64,000 bases of DNA from Flavobacteriales bacterium 33_180_T64 (GCA_002162685.1 MAAQ01000018.1:147969-211968); one strand, 5' to 3'; positions 47,526 to 58,049 are shown, counted from the first letter of the stretch. The notes: generated by a model not told the origin, from the sequence alone. Numbers and translations: made by a program.

Positions 47526-48458
47526 ATGTCGCAAACTACAAATACTATTTTAATGATTCGTCCAGTGAGTTTCAGGATGAACGAGGAAACTGCTGTCAAT
47601 AACTATTTTCAGGAAGCTTTAAATTTGAAAAATGCTGAAATTAATGTTAAAGCACAAGTTGAATTTGATGCTTTTGTTGAAAAATTAAGAGCAGTAGGAG
47701 TTCAGGTGATAGTTGAAGACGATGACAAGTTGATGGATACTCCAGATTCAATTTTTCCAAATAATTGGGTGAGTTTTCATAAAAATGGAGATGTTGGTTT
47801 GTATCCAATGTTTGCAGAAAATCGAAGGAAAGAACGTCGAGAAGATGTCTTTATACGTTTGGAAAAGGAAGGGTTTAAGATAGAAAATATTGTAGATTAT
47901 ACTAGTGCAGAGGATGAAGGTGTCTTTTTGGAAGGTACAGGAAGTTTGCTTTTAGATCGCGTGAATTCTAAAGCGTATTGTGCATTATCAGCTCGTGCTG
48001 ATGAGGAGTTATTTATTGAATTCTGTGAAGATTTTGAATACACACCTGTCATATTTTCAGCAAATCAAACTGTAGACGGTAAGCGTTTGTCAATTTATCA
48101 CACTAACGTTATGATGTGTTTAGCTGAGCATTTTTCTGTGATTTGTTTAGACACAATTGACGATAAAAAAGAACGTAAGAATGTGATTAAAAATTTGAAA
48201 TCAGATGGAAAAGCAATCATCGAAATTTCAGAAAGTCAGATGCACCAATTTGCAGGTAATATGTTACAAGTAAAGGGCAGTAATGATCAACGTTATTTGG
48301 TTATGAGTAAAGCCGCTCATGATAGTCTGACGCCTAAACAAATCACAAACATTGAAAAGTTTTGTCCGATTTTATCTAGCTCATTAGAGACTATAGAAAC
48401 TTGTGGTGGTGGAAGTGCGCGTTGTATGATGGCTGAGGTTTTCTTGCCAAAGGCTTAA
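47526..48458 (+). CDS. ctlX: Citrulline utilisation hydrolase CtlX-type pentein enzyme
   Basis: 310 residues of the guanidino-modifying enzyme superfamily. Family segments: LMIRPVSFRMNEETAVNNYF, DTPDSIFPNNWVSFH, LEGTGSLLLDR, IYHTNVMMC (catalytic histidine) and the C-terminal nucleophile C300 in GGGSARCMMAEVF. This combination is that of CtlX, linked to citrulline breakdown. It complements the related enzyme at 34765. The -7 box TAATTTTG ends 20 bases before the ATG. Confidence 0.9.
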   Translation: MSQTTNTILMIRPVSFRMNEETAVNNYFQEALNLKNAEINVKAQVEFDAFVEKLRAVGVQVIVEDDDKLMDTPDSIFPNNWVSFHKNGDVGLYPMFAENRRKERREDVFIRLEKEGFKIENIVDYTSAEDEGVFLEGTGSLLLDRVNSKAYCALSARADEELFIEFCEDFEYTPVIFSANQTVDGKRLSIYHTNVMMCLAEHFSVICLDTIDDKKERKNVIKNLKSDGKAIIEISESQMHQFAGNMLQVKGSNDQRYLVMSKAAHDSLTPKQITNIEKFCPILSSSLETIETCGGGSARCMMAEVFLPKA

Positions 48459-48700
48459 TCTATTTTTATGAAAATATAATCTTCTTTTTCTGTTCCCAAA
48501 ATAGGCACACATTTATCATAAAAACTCTATTCTATGAGATGACTTTTGTCTTCCGTTTTATTTACTTATCCAACAAGAAGCTTCATATAATGAACTCATA
48601 CAAGTCTTTTTTTAAGTTTTTATTTTGTAATAATTAGAAGTACATAAATAAATTTCGCGTCAGGGTAAATTAATTTTGGAGAAGATATTGGGTGAAATAA

Positions 48701-50755
48701 TTATTCAGCCGGCTTGATTTTAGGAAGCTCTATATAGAATTTAGTACCTACATTAAGCGTGCTTTCTACCCAAATTCTACCTTTATTAAGTTCAACTAAC
48801 TCTTTACAAATAGTTAAGCCTAAGCCAGTACCTTTTTCGTTGCTAGTTCCTCGAGTTGTAAATGTGCCATTTTGAAAAAGTTTATCTATGTTTTCTTTAG
48901 AAATGCCAACACCTGTATCTTCAATACAAATTAAACTTTTGCCATTATGGTCACTATTAGAAACGGTAATAACATCACCAACACGGGTGAATTTAACAGC
49001 GTTTGTAATTAAATTTTGAAGCACTATTTCAATCATACTTCTATCAGCGTAAATGAAATCTCTATGAGATTCATCGATAAGTACGATACGTTTTTGTTCC
49101 ACTTTTTGTTCCACTAAACCAATTTTATTTTGAAATACTTCTTTAATATTAAATAATTCAGGTTTAGGCTCTAAATTCTGCATTTGCGATTTAGACCAAT
49201 TTAAGAGGTTGTATAATAATTGTGAAGCACTGTCTGCATTTTCACTAAGCTCAGGAACTAGATCATAAAATTCTTCTCGAGAAATCCCATCTTCTTTAAG
49301 CAAATCAATAAAACCCTTAATTGATGAAATAGAATCTTTTAAATCGTGAGAGACTATAGAGAATAATCTGTCTTTTACACTATTTACTTCTTCAAGATGT
49401 TTCGTTTGTATGGTAAATTCTTTATTTCTTATTTTAATTTCTTTGTTTTTTTCTTGAAGCTCTCTATTAAATTTAAGTGTATTTTTTCGTTTGAGATAAA
49501 TTAATAAAAGAATTGTAGACACAATTAAAAAAGCAGACCCAAGCACATATGAAATGGCCTTAAGTCGTTTAAATAAAACTTCATTTTCTTCTTCTTTTTG
49601 TTTTAAAGCAATTGAATTGAATTCTTCTGGAACATCAACTGGTTCGGCTTTAATTGGTTCTGTAATTATAGGAATAATAGGTTGGTTTTCTTTATCTAAT
49701 TCACGTTTTAAATTGAAATACTTTCCTTGCCAGAAAAAAGCATTTTGAAATTTACCATTAATAGAATCTAGTTCTTTATGTAATCTGTAGTTTTTAAGAA
49801 GCTCTGGTTTATTGTTGATTTTTGTTGAAATATTGTAGGCTTCATCAATTTGTAAGCGAGCAGTTTTTAACTTGCCTTGTTGCATATTTAATTCTCCTAT
49901 AGCATTAAGAGCTCTTAATGTACCATCTTCGTTTTTAATTTGTCGATTAAATTTTAAGCCTTCAACCAAATACGTAGCTGCTTTATTATAATCTTTAAAT
50001 CGAAGATATTCTGCTCCAATACGAGGTAAGATTTCACCTTTAAGTTTTTGGTCGTTTTTGGGATTGAGAAGATTTAAAACGGTCTCATAATATTCGATTG
50101 CTTTTCTATGCTCTTTTCTTTCAGAATATAATAATGCAATATTTTTAGTAGAGGTTTTTATCCCTAGACTATCTTTTAATTGCTTTCTTATATCTAAAGC
50201 TTTAATATTAAATTCTAATGATTTATCAACTTGATTCGTATTGTAATAAGCTTCTGCTAGATTATTATAGGCTGAGCTAAGTTCATCTTTTAAATTTCTA
50301 GATTCAAATGTTTGTATTGCTGATAATGAATTTTCAAGACCAACACTATAGTTTCCACGTTTAATTTCAATTAAACCAATACTGTTATTAACTTTTGCTA
50401 TTCCTAAGGTGTCACCTAATTGCGTGTAGTAGCGTTTTGACCTATTGTAACCATCTATAGCATTATAGTAGTCGTCTTTTTGTGCATAGATTAATGCTTT
50501 GTAGTAATTAACATCAGCAATGCCTTTGTTATGATTTAAAGATTTTGATAAACGCTCGGCGTTTTCAATATATGTCAGGGCTTTTTTATAACTCTTTGCA
50601 TCGTATAAGGCTTTTACTAAACGTAAAGAAGTATCTACTTTTGAAGAATCTTGTTTTTGAAAAGATAAATGTACAGTTAGGCTATCGATCTCATTTGTTT
50701 GTGAAAAACATAAAAGCGATGTGCAGAAAACAGCTAATGTAATTAACTGCTTCAT
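48701..50755 (-). CDS. TPR-containing sensor histidine kinase (orphan)
   Basis: 684 residues. Signal peptide (to about LCFSQ), a periplasmic array of about six TPR repeats (45-330), one membrane segment (401-420), a charged coiled coil (425-460), then HisKA with phospho-acceptor H470 (FSIVSHDLKDSI). The HATPase domain has NLITNAVKFT, IEDTGVGIS and GTGLGLTICKEL. No response regulator lies beside it, so its partner is elsewhere. The minus-strand -7 box TAATTTTG is at 50781-50788. Confidence 0.93.
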   Translation of the reverse strand: MKQLITLAVFCTSLLCFSQTNEIDSLTVHLSFQKQDSSKVDTSLRLVKALYDAKSYKKALTYIENAERLSKSLNHNKGIADVNYYKALIYAQKDDYYNAIDGYNRSKRYYTQLGDTLGIAKVNNSIGLIEIKRGNYSVGLENSLSAIQTFESRNLKDELSSAYNNLAEAYYNTNQVDKSLEFNIKALDIRKQLKDSLGIKTSTKNIALLYSERKEHRKAIEYYETVLNLLNPKNDQKLKGEILPRIGAEYLRFKDYNKAATYLVEGLKFNRQIKNEDGTLRALNAIGELNMQQGKLKTARLQIDEAYNISTKINNKPELLKNYRLHKELDSINGKFQNAFFWQGKYFNLKRELDKENQPIIPIITEPIKAEPVDVPEEFNSIALKQKEEENEVLFKRLKAISYVLGSAFLIVSTILLLIYLKRKNTLKFNRELQEKNKEIKIRNKEFTIQTKHLEEVNSVKDRLFSIVSHDLKDSISSIKGFIDLLKEDGISREEFYDLVPELSENADSASQLLYNLLNWSKSQMQNLEPKPELFNIKEVFQNKIGLVEQKVEQKRIVLIDESHRDFIYADRSMIEIVLQNLITNAVKFTRVGDVITVSNSDHNGKSLICIEDTGVGISKENIDKLFQNGTFTTRGTSNEKGTGLGLTICKELVELNKGRIWVESTLNVGTKFYIELPKIKPAE

Positions 50756-51096
50756 AGTTTAGTTAGAGTATTAATAATTGCAAAATTATTTTTACACGAA
50801 ACTTCCTTTAGAGTCGGATAGTTAGAATGTCGAAATAATAATGTCAATCTTAATAAAGATTGATTATTAAGTTTCATCAACGTTTGGGACTTTGATTAAT
50901 AGCATATCAAAAATCATGAAAAAGGTTCTTAAACCCTAATTTTTAGGTTTTAATGCCTATAAATTAGTTAAAGTGAAGTTTAAAATTCATAAAAATATCG
51001 ATGAATAGATGAACGGTTAAAATCATAGAAAAACTACACTTTTACCGATGAAATGCACTTTGCTCTACGAACTTGCTTTAATTAGTTAATAGTCAG
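50756..51096. other. Intergenic region between two minus-strand genes
   Basis: 341 bp, AT-rich. It holds the histidine-kinase promoter box (TAATTTTG on the minus strand, 50781-50788) and two short inverted repeats, CAATCTT-AATA-AAGATTG and AAACC...GGTTT around 50935-50955, either of which could end the GH53 transcript. No ORF of note. Confidence 0.5.
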
Positions 51097-52236
51097 TTAA
51101 TTATCTCTGTATATGTCAAATGCAGGTAATGCTTTATTGTTGAAGTCAAATAGGCATTGGTTTTCCCATGAACTGCCTTGTGTTGATGTTGTTTCATTTC
51201 CTATGAAAGCAATCCAATCTGGAGCCCAATAACAAAATCCTTTTCCGTGATTTTGAGGTATATCTTTAATAGTAGAAACAAGCCATTCAAAATAGGCTTT
51301 TTGACCGTCAGGTGTTGGTGAGAATTCGGGTATTGTTTGGTCTAAATTTCCTATAAAGTTATTTTGATTATCATTCCAATCTAAAGTAAACGGATAAGCG
51401 ACTTCAGCCATCAAAATATCCTTATCAAATGTTAGTGCTAATTCATTAAGCTTGGAAGTAACTATGTTAAGGTTTTTGGTTTGAAACTGCGGATAATAAG
51501 ATAACCCAATCATATCAAAATCTAAAGCAAAAGGTTCGAGCTCGGTAAAAAAGTAAATCGCATTTTCAACACTGGAGTGGTGAAGCATTATTTGTACTTC
51601 ATTTTCTGTATCTATTTCTCTTACAGCTCTTATGGCTTCACGAACAAGGCTGGCATAGTTGCCCCAATTATTTGAGAATTCATCCCATACTTTGCCATGA
51701 TTCCATAGAAAACCACTATCAGTTTCATTTCCGATTTGAATAATTTCAGGTAATATGTTTTCATTTTTTAATTGTGAAACTACAGATTTAGTATATTCGT
51801 AAATAGCAACTCTAACCTCTTCGTTATTCATGTTTTGCCATGCTGATGGAGGTGTTTGTGTACCTGGATCTGCCCAGGAATCACTATAGTGAATGTCTAA
51901 TAAAAAAGCCATGTTTTTTGACTTAATCCGTTGCGCATAGTTTTTCACATCATTTAAAGTGTTTTGCCCATTTTGAGGTGTATGCCATAATTTGAGTCTA
52001 ACTAAATTAGTGCCATTATCTTTTATGAAATCTAAAAGCTCTATAGGTGTTCCATTTTCATTTTTGTAAGTCACATTATAAGTTTCTAATTCAGACTGAA
52101 ATGATAAATCCATGCCTTTATAAAATACAGGAGTTGGTTCAGATACAATGATTCCTTCTGGAGCTTCAGGTGAATTGTCAGAAGAATTACAACTCACGGA
52201 AAGTAAGATAATTATAATTAATTTTAAATAATTCAT
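51097..52236 (-). CDS. GH53 family arabinogalactan endo-beta-1,4-galactanase, lipoprotein
   Basis: 379 residues. Lipoprotein signal with C16 (LLSVSC), so probably surface- or periplasm-anchored. The GH53 TIM barrel starts at GMDLSFQSELE and includes LLDIHYSDSWADPGTQTPPS, the acid/base E171 (IQIGNE) and the nucleophile E278 (MAEVAYPF). It would cleave beta-1,4-galactan side chains of pectin. It stands alone: no susCD, transporter or other glycosidase adjoins it. A minus-strand -7 box, TAAATTTG, is at 52253-52260. Confidence 0.93.
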   Translation of the reverse strand: MNYLKLIIIILLSVSCNSSDNSPEAPEGIIVSEPTPVFYKGMDLSFQSELETYNVTYKNENGTPIELLDFIKDNGTNLVRLKLWHTPQNGQNTLNDVKNYAQRIKSKNMAFLLDIHYSDSWADPGTQTPPSAWQNMNNEEVRVAIYEYTKSVVSQLKNENILPEIIQIGNETDSGFLWNHGKVWDEFSNNWGNYASLVREAIRAVREIDTENEVQIMLHHSSVENAIYFFTELEPFALDFDMIGLSYYPQFQTKNLNIVTSKLNELALTFDKDILMAEVAYPFTLDWNDNQNNFIGNLDQTIPEFSPTPDGQKAYFEWLVSTIKDIPQNHGKGFCYWAPDWIAFIGNETTSTQGSSWENQCLFDFNNKALPAFDIYRDN

Positions 52237-52252
52237 AAATTTAATTCTTACT

Positions 52253-52260
52253 CAAATTTA
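52253..52260 (-). promoter_or_regulatory. -7 box of the GH53 gene
   Basis: On the minus strand TAAATTTG, ending 16 bases before the ATG at 52236. No TTTG at the standard -33 distance, so an activator may be needed. Confidence 0.5.
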
Positions 52261-52417
52261 ATTAAATTTCCATCATTAGTAGTGTCTAATGAAGTTAAAA
52301 TCGGAATTCCTTTAATTAAGTATTTTAGGCTTTCAATTTGTAAATAAATAAGATATTTCTGACTTGTAATAGAAGGAATAAACCATATGTTATGTCTTAA
52401 AATTTTAATAAAAATCC

Positions 52418-52425
52418 TATCTTTG
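52418..52425 (+). promoter_or_regulatory. -7 box of argS
   Basis: TATCTTTG, an exact TAnnTTTG match, 22 bases before the argS ATG. Confidence 0.5.
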
Positions 52426-52447
52426 CAAACTTAAAATAAGGACCAAA

Positions 52448-54229
52448 ATGAATCTTCAAGATACACTATCACATAATGTGAAACAGGCAATTAAGTCTGT
52501 GTTTAATGCGGAATTAGAATCAGTAGAATTTCAGGCAACTCGTAAAGAATTTGCTGGAGATATTACTGTTGTTGTATTCCCTATGTTGAGAGTCGTGAAA
52601 GGAAATCCAATGAAAATTGGAGAGCAGATAGGTGAGTATTTGGTAGCACATATTGATCAAGTTAAAGCATTTAATGTTGTTAAAGGCTTTTTAAATATTG
52701 AAATTGATGACGCCTATTACATTAATTTCTTCAATGAAATAAAGGATAAAGAAAATTTCGGTTTCGTAACACCAAATACAAATGGAAAGGCGGTAATGGT
52801 AGAGTATTCTTCTCCAAACACCAACAAGCCACTACATTTAGGGCATATTAGAAATGTAATTCTTGGATATAGTGTTTCAGAACTATTAAAAGCATCTGGA
52901 AAAAAAGTCTACAAAACTCAAATTATTAATGATAGAGGGATTCATATTTGTAAAAGTATGTTGGCTTGGAAACGTTTTGGAAATGAAGAAACTCCAGAAT
53001 CGTCTGGTTTAAAAGGTGATAAGCTTGTTGGGAATTACTATGTTAAGTTTGACCAAGAATATAAAAAAGAAATTCAAGAACTTATTTCTGAAGGACAACC
53101 TGAAGTAGATGCAAAGAAAAATGCACCTATATTTTTAGAAGCTCAAGAGATGCTTCGTAAATGGGAAGCAGGAGATGATGAGGTCGTTATACTTTGGAAA
53201 ACAATGAATAATTGGGTGTATGCAGGTTTCGATGTGACTTATAAAGCTATAGGTGTTGATTTTGATGTATTGTATTATGAAAGTCAAACCTATTTATTAG
53301 GAAAGGAGTTTGTGGTCGAAGGATTGAAATCTGGTGTGTTCTTTAAGAAAGATGATGGTTCAGTTTGGTGTGATTTAACTGAAGAAGGACTTGATGAAAA
53401 AATCGTACTGAGAAGTGATGGCACAGCAGTGTATATGACTCAAGATATTGGTACAGCAATACAACGTGTTAAAGATTATCCTGATGTAGGAGGAATGGTG
53501 TATACTGTAGGTAATGAACAAGAATATCATTTTCAAGTTTTATTCTTAATTATTAAAAAATTAGGGTTTGATTGGGCCGAAAATTTATATCATTTGAGTT
53601 ATGGAATGGTTGATTTACCTTCAGGGAAAATGAAGAGTAGAGAAGGAACTGTTGTTGATGCAGATGATCTTGTTGCCGAAATGGCACAAACAGCTGGAGA
53701 GATTTCAGAAGAATTAGGAAAACTTGATGGTTATTCTGAAAATGAAAAGCAAGAACTTTACAAAACGATTGGTTTAGGCGCCTTAAAATATTTTGTCTTA
53801 AAAATAGATCCAAGAAAACGTATTTTATTTGATCCAAAGGAGTCTATAGATTTTCAAGGTAATACAGGTCCATTTATACAGTATACCTATGCTAGAATAC
53901 AATCAATTTTGAGAAAGGCTGACATAGAAAATATTTCGATAGATTTTTCTGATTTAGAATTGCATGTAAAAGAAAAAGAGCTTCTAAAACAGTTAGAGTT
54001 ATTTCCAGAGGTAATTCAAAATGCTGCAAATCATTATAGTCCAGCATTAATAGCAAACTATACATATGATTTGGTAAAAGAGTTTAATTCGTTTTACCAA
54101 AACGTCTCTATTTTAGGAGCAGAAAATGATAAAGAAAAAGTGTTTCGCGTGCAATTATCTCAAAGCGTTTCTAATGTTATAAAAAACGCATTTGGCTTAC
54201 TAGGTATTAGCGTTCCAGAACGTATGTAG
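52448..54229 (+). CDS. argS: Arginyl-tRNA synthetase
   Basis: Class I synthetase, 593 residues. Additional N-terminal domain (1-110), HIGH motif as HLGH in SSPNTNKPLHLGHIRN, KMSKS equivalent as KMKSREGTV, and the DALR anticodon-binding domain at the end (GPFIQYTYARIQSIL onwards). Full length and single copy in the window. Convergent with the DinB/YfiT gene 11 bp downstream. Confidence 0.97.
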   Translation: MNLQDTLSHNVKQAIKSVFNAELESVEFQATRKEFAGDITVVVFPMLRVVKGNPMKIGEQIGEYLVAHIDQVKAFNVVKGFLNIEIDDAYYINFFNEIKDKENFGFVTPNTNGKAVMVEYSSPNTNKPLHLGHIRNVILGYSVSELLKASGKKVYKTQIINDRGIHICKSMLAWKRFGNEETPESSGLKGDKLVGNYYVKFDQEYKKEIQELISEGQPEVDAKKNAPIFLEAQEMLRKWEAGDDEVVILWKTMNNWVYAGFDVTYKAIGVDFDVLYYESQTYLLGKEFVVEGLKSGVFFKKDDGSVWCDLTEEGLDEKIVLRSDGTAVYMTQDIGTAIQRVKDYPDVGGMVYTVGNEQEYHFQVLFLIIKKLGFDWAENLYHLSYGMVDLPSGKMKSREGTVVDADDLVAEMAQTAGEISEELGKLDGYSENEKQELYKTIGLGALKYFVLKIDPRKRILFDPKESIDFQGNTGPFIQYTYARIQSILRKADIENISIDFSDLELHVKEKELLKQLELFPEVIQNAANHYSPALIANYTYDLVKEFNSFYQNVSILGAENDKEKVFRVQLSQSVSNVIKNAFGLLGISVPERM

Positions 54230-54240
54230 TATAGTAATTG

Positions 54241-54789
54241 CTAAAATTCACCTTTGTTAGCTATCGCTTGTTTAATATGTGCCAAATGATGCTTACTATG
54301 CCAAGCATAAATACCAATAGTTTCGTCTAATCTAAAACATTTTCCATGTTCTGGATGTATAAATTCTCTTGATAATTCATGTTTAGAAATATGACGAAGT
54401 AATTTCCCTAGTTTTGCATGAAGCCCTTTTAAAAGATGTAAAGTGTCTTCTAAATTATCGTCATTACTGTCAATTAGATTAGCCCAGCGATCTTCATAAT
54501 ATGGTCGTATAGTTGGAGACTCTTCAGTAAGCGCAAGCTTAAACCTAATAATGCTGTTCATGTGACTGTCAGCACAATGATGTACTAACTGCTTAATTGT
54601 CCAGCCTTCTGGTCTATACATCCAATGTAACTGTTCAGTACTTAAGTTTTTAGTCGCTTGTTCAATAGCTTTCGGGAATTTTTCAATAACATCAATCCAT
54701 GAGGTAATCATTTCCGAAGAAATATAATCTGGTTTTTGAAATTCACCTATTGGAAATCGTAATTTATAAAGTTCTTCTGAAGTCATCAT
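54241..54789 (-). CDS. DinB/YfiT-family putative metal-dependent hydrolase (bacillithiol-transferase fold)
   Basis: 182 residues (181 from the second ATG). The four-helix DinB fold has YfiT-type features: YKLRFPIGEF at the start, HWMYRPEGWTIKQLVHHCAD, and WHSKHHLAHI with metal-ligand histidines (about H71, H164, H168). Family members transfer bacillithiol or hydrolyse small substrates; the actual substrate is unknown. It lies 8 bp downstream of the TonB-receptor gene on the same strand and may be co-transcribed. Confidence 0.85.
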   Translation of the reverse strand: MMTSEELYKLRFPIGEFQKPDYISSEMITSWIDVIEKFPKAIEQATKNLSTEQLHWMYRPEGWTIKQLVHHCADSHMNSIIRFKLALTEESPTIRPYYEDRWANLIDSNDDNLEDTLHLLKGLHAKLGKLLRHISKHELSREFIHPEHGKCFRLDETIGIYAWHSKHHLAHIKQAIANKGEF

Positions 54790-54797
54790 TATATATT

Positions 54798-57113
54798 TTA
54801 AAAACGTACTCTAAAACTAATATTTGGTGTTATACCAAGTGAAACATTTTCTACTGAAATTAGTTCATCATTTGTATTTTCTATGTAGTAAGTATTAATT
54901 ACATTTTTTCTATCGAAAAGATTCCAAATAGAAGCTCCAATAGAGGCATCTAACTTATTGGTAAATTTTAATTGATACGTTGCAGATAGGTCTGTCCTAA
55001 AATAATCACCTAATCTATTGCTATTTGGAGAAGCGTATTCAATTTGCATATTAGTATCACTTTGCTCAAGTAAAGGTAAGGTTTGGGGTTTTCCCGAATG
55101 CCAATTTATACCTAAAGCCAGTTTTAAATCATTAATAGAATAGGTACTGGCAAAAGTAGCAGCATGACGAATATCTATGTTGTTTGGAAATGGATTACCA
55201 TTATTTAAATCGTCAAAAACATAATTGTTTTTACTAAACGAATAGCTTAACCAAGTGCTAAACGAATCAAACTGTTTATTAATTAAAAAATCAACACCTT
55301 TAACCTGATATTTGCCAGTGGCATTTGTAAATTGAAATTGATTTTGAAAGCCTTGACTTCTAGTTGTTATGCCATCAACATTTTTGATAAATGCTTCAAC
55401 ACTAATTAAAAGTTTATTTTTGTTATAATGAATTCCAAATGCAGCTTGCGCACTTTTTATTATAGGAATATCTTCATTATTTGATAAAATCCATCGTCGT
55501 TTTTCAATACCTAAAAAATCATTTTGTAAATCGATAATTTGCGATGTTGTTTGACTTTTTAATTCTGCTAAAAATTCTAATCTAAAATCGTTATTTAATT
55601 TATAACTTAAAGAAAGTCTCGGTTCAGTAAAAAAATCAGAAAATTTTTCAATATAGTTGGTTCTTAGACCAATTCTTGCATAGGTGTTTTTATTTGCTGA
55701 AGTAAATTCGGCTTCGCCATAAATGGAATGAGTTCTAACAACTTCTTTCACGAAACTCACAATATTTGGATTGTTCGCATCTTCAGAATTACTAATAATA
55801 ACTTCACTAAATTGATAACCACCATGAAGCTTTAGATTGTCATCAATATGATTTGTCGCATTTATTTTTATACTAATATCATTAACATTATTATCTTGGT
55901 TAAGCCGTTGGCTATTAACAATATCAAAATTAGTTGCTTTTAAATCGTAGCTGGTATAATAGACTTGAGCAGTAGTAGTGAGCTTGCTATTCCAGTACTT
56001 TAAGTATTCGACACCAGTGGCAAAATTAGTTTGTTCTAAGGTGTTTCTTAACGAATTTTGAGAAGCATCATTAGTTTGTTGGTCATAAGTGAGATTATTA
56101 TTTATGGTTAAGAAATTAAACCGGAATTGATCCTGATCAGTAATATCATACAAAAATTTAGTTGCTATATCATAAAAATAAAAACGTTCATTGTTTGAAA
56201 TTACTTCAGAATTTCCTTGTTGCTCATTAGAAAAGTCACTATCCTGAAATACACGTTGCAAGTATTGATCATAAGTTGGTGTAAAAATAAAATCAGTAAC
56301 AGATCGCCTTGCAGAGACTTGTATTTCTGCTTGTTTATTTAGTGGGATCTTAGCAAAAGCATCTGCGTGTATAAGATTAAAACCTGCGCCAGCTTTGAAA
56401 TCTTGATCTAAACTGTTTGATTGTTGCATATCAATAACACTAGACACACCATCTCCAAACTTTACACTAGTTCCGTTTTTTGAAATATTAACGTCTTTTG
56501 TTAGGTAAGGATTAAATGCTGAAACGAGACCAAAAAAATGACCAGATTGATACATTTTAATTCCGTCCCACAAAATAAGGTTTTGGTCATGTGTGCCACC
56601 TCTAACATTAATATTAGAAACACGCTCATCTACACTTAAAATCCCAGGTAATGCTTGGATACTTTGAAGCACATCAGGTTCAATAAGTCCAGGGAGAATA
56701 CCAAAATCTTCAGTTTTAATATTGATTTTACCATCACTCTTTTTTGAAATTCCTTTAGTTAGGAAATTGGTAATAATGACGGCTTCTAGTTTTTGTGTAA
56801 TAAAATCACTGAAAGGATTTGTACGTTTTGAAATGACGACACTTGTATTGTCTAATAAAATGAAATCGAGATTAGTTTCAGATTTCAAAAAATCTAAAAC
56901 TTCAGATAAAGTTAAGTCTTTGTCAGGTTGAAGTATTATTTTTCCTTCAATAGTTTGATCTAAATAGGTGAAATTAATATTGTATCTGGCTTCTAATGTT
57001 AAAAGAATTTCTCCCAATGGAATCCTGTCTTTCGAATTTGTTTGAGCAAATGAATTGCTTAAATTCAAAAAGAATAAAATTATAAAAAGATAGAATACAC
57101 CTTTTTTATTCAC
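54798..57113 (-). CDS. TonB-dependent receptor with N-terminal signalling (STN) domain
   Basis: 771 residues. Signal peptide (to SFAQ, about 24), an STN/secretin-like domain (24-95, e.g. LGEILLTLEARYNINFTYLD) that talks to FecR, a plug with NVRGGTHDQNLILWDGIKMY, and a beta-barrel ending SFRVRF. It is not a SusC type and has no SusD. The start appears to be GTG at 57113: it is the only start that includes the signal peptide, and it overlaps the FecR stop by 8 bp, indicating translational coupling. Substrate unknown. Confidence 0.93.
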   Translation of the reverse strand: MNKKGVFYLFIILFFLNLSNSFAQTNSKDRIPLGEILLTLEARYNINFTYLDQTIEGKIILQPDKDLTLSEVLDFLKSETNLDFILLDNTSVVISKRTNPFSDFITQKLEAVIITNFLTKGISKKSDGKINIKTEDFGILPGLIEPDVLQSIQALPGILSVDERVSNINVRGGTHDQNLILWDGIKMYQSGHFFGLVSAFNPYLTKDVNISKNGTSVKFGDGVSSVIDMQQSNSLDQDFKAGAGFNLIHADAFAKIPLNKQAEIQVSARRSVTDFIFTPTYDQYLQRVFQDSDFSNEQQGNSEVISNNERFYFYDIATKFLYDITDQDQFRFNFLTINNNLTYDQQTNDASQNSLRNTLEQTNFATGVEYLKYWNSKLTTTAQVYYTSYDLKATNFDIVNSQRLNQDNNVNDISIKINATNHIDDNLKLHGGYQFSEVIISNSEDANNPNIVSFVKEVVRTHSIYGEAEFTSANKNTYARIGLRTNYIEKFSDFFTEPRLSLSYKLNNDFRLEFLAELKSQTTSQIIDLQNDFLGIEKRRWILSNNEDIPIIKSAQAAFGIHYNKNKLLISVEAFIKNVDGITTRSQGFQNQFQFTNATGKYQVKGVDFLINKQFDSFSTWLSYSFSKNNYVFDDLNNGNPFPNNIDIRHAATFASTYSINDLKLALGINWHSGKPQTLPLLEQSDTNMQIEYASPNSNRLGDYFRTDLSATYQLKFTNKLDASIGASIWNLFDRKNVINTYYIENTNDELISVENVSLGITPNISFRVRF

Positions 57114-57999
57114 GTGTTAACCTAATGATATTATCCGTTTTACTATACTTTAATTGTAATGGTAAAGTAATGGATTTTAAGGCAATTTCAATATCATTAT
57201 GGGTAAAACTTCCAGTAAAATTTTGAGTAGCGTTTAAGTTTTTAAAGTCAATAGAGACATTATATTGTCTTTCAAATTCGGCGACCACTTCTTTGTAAGG
57301 GATACTTTTAAAAGTGCTTTTGTGATTTAGCCAAGACGGACGGGATAGATTTTCTTTTTCAGTAGCAATATATTTCCCATCAATAATTAAAAAAGTGTCT
57401 CCAGGTAAAAGAGTTACTTGTTTTGTGTTTGTGTCTATACCAACTTTCCCTTCATAACACGTAACTTCAAAATAAGCATCACGTTGTTTTACATTAAATT
57501 GTGTGCCAAGAACTGTTACAGTACCTAAACTTGTTTTTACATCAAATTTTTGACCTTTAGCAACCTTGAAAAAAGCTTCGCCATCTAGTGATATACTTCT
57601 GTTGTTATACCATTTGGATTTATTAAATGTAATAACCGACACCGCATTTAATTCAACTTGTGAAGCATCTGGGAGTATAATAGTTTTATGTTCTGATACA
57701 ATGGTATTGGTTGTTGTGTCTAAAGTGGTTGTATAAAAATAAATACCAAAGCAAATCACTAATATTGCAGCTATTTTTGAAACTAGTGGTAGGTATTTTT
57801 TTGTTTTCTTTGTTGAATTAATCGAATTCCAAACAGTTTCTAAAGCGGCTTCTTTTTCGAAAGAATTCGCTTTAAAACCCTTCAGTTGATGGTCTAACGT
57901 TATTAGATCATCATAATCATCAAGCTGCTTAAATGCTTCAAGCTCTTGCGTATTTAGATCATGGTCTAGCCATTTCTGTATGAGGTTTTCTCGATTCAT
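57106..57999 (-). CDS. FecR-family anti-sigma factor
   Basis: Membrane protein relaying the receptor signal to the sigma factor. I use the ATG at 57999 (MNRENLIQKWLDHDLNTQEL, 297 residues) over a TTG three codons upstream. Cytoplasmic N-terminal sigma-binding part, one membrane segment (about 82-102, AAILVICFGIYFYTT), and a periplasmic FecR domain with VELNAVSVITFNKS, GEAFFKVAKGQKFDVKTSLG and VLGTQFNVK. The C-terminal domain (FTGSFTHNDIEIALKSI) resembles an STN-like partner. Confidence 0.95.
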   Translation of the reverse strand: MNRENLIQKWLDHDLNTQELEAFKQLDDYDDLITLDHQLKGFKANSFEKEAALETVWNSINSTKKTKKYLPLVSKIAAILVICFGIYFYTTTLDTTTNTIVSEHKTIILPDASQVELNAVSVITFNKSKWYNNRSISLDGEAFFKVAKGQKFDVKTSLGTVTVLGTQFNVKQRDAYFEVTCYEGKVGIDTNTKQVTLLPGDTFLIIDGKYIATEKENLSRPSWLNHKSTFKSIPYKEVVAEFERQYNVSIDFKNLNATQNFTGSFTHNDIEIALKSITLPLQLKYSKTDNIIRLTRE

Positions 58000-58049
58000 A
58001 GTATTCAATTCATATATATAACAGGTTAAGATTAAAAAATCCTACCTAA

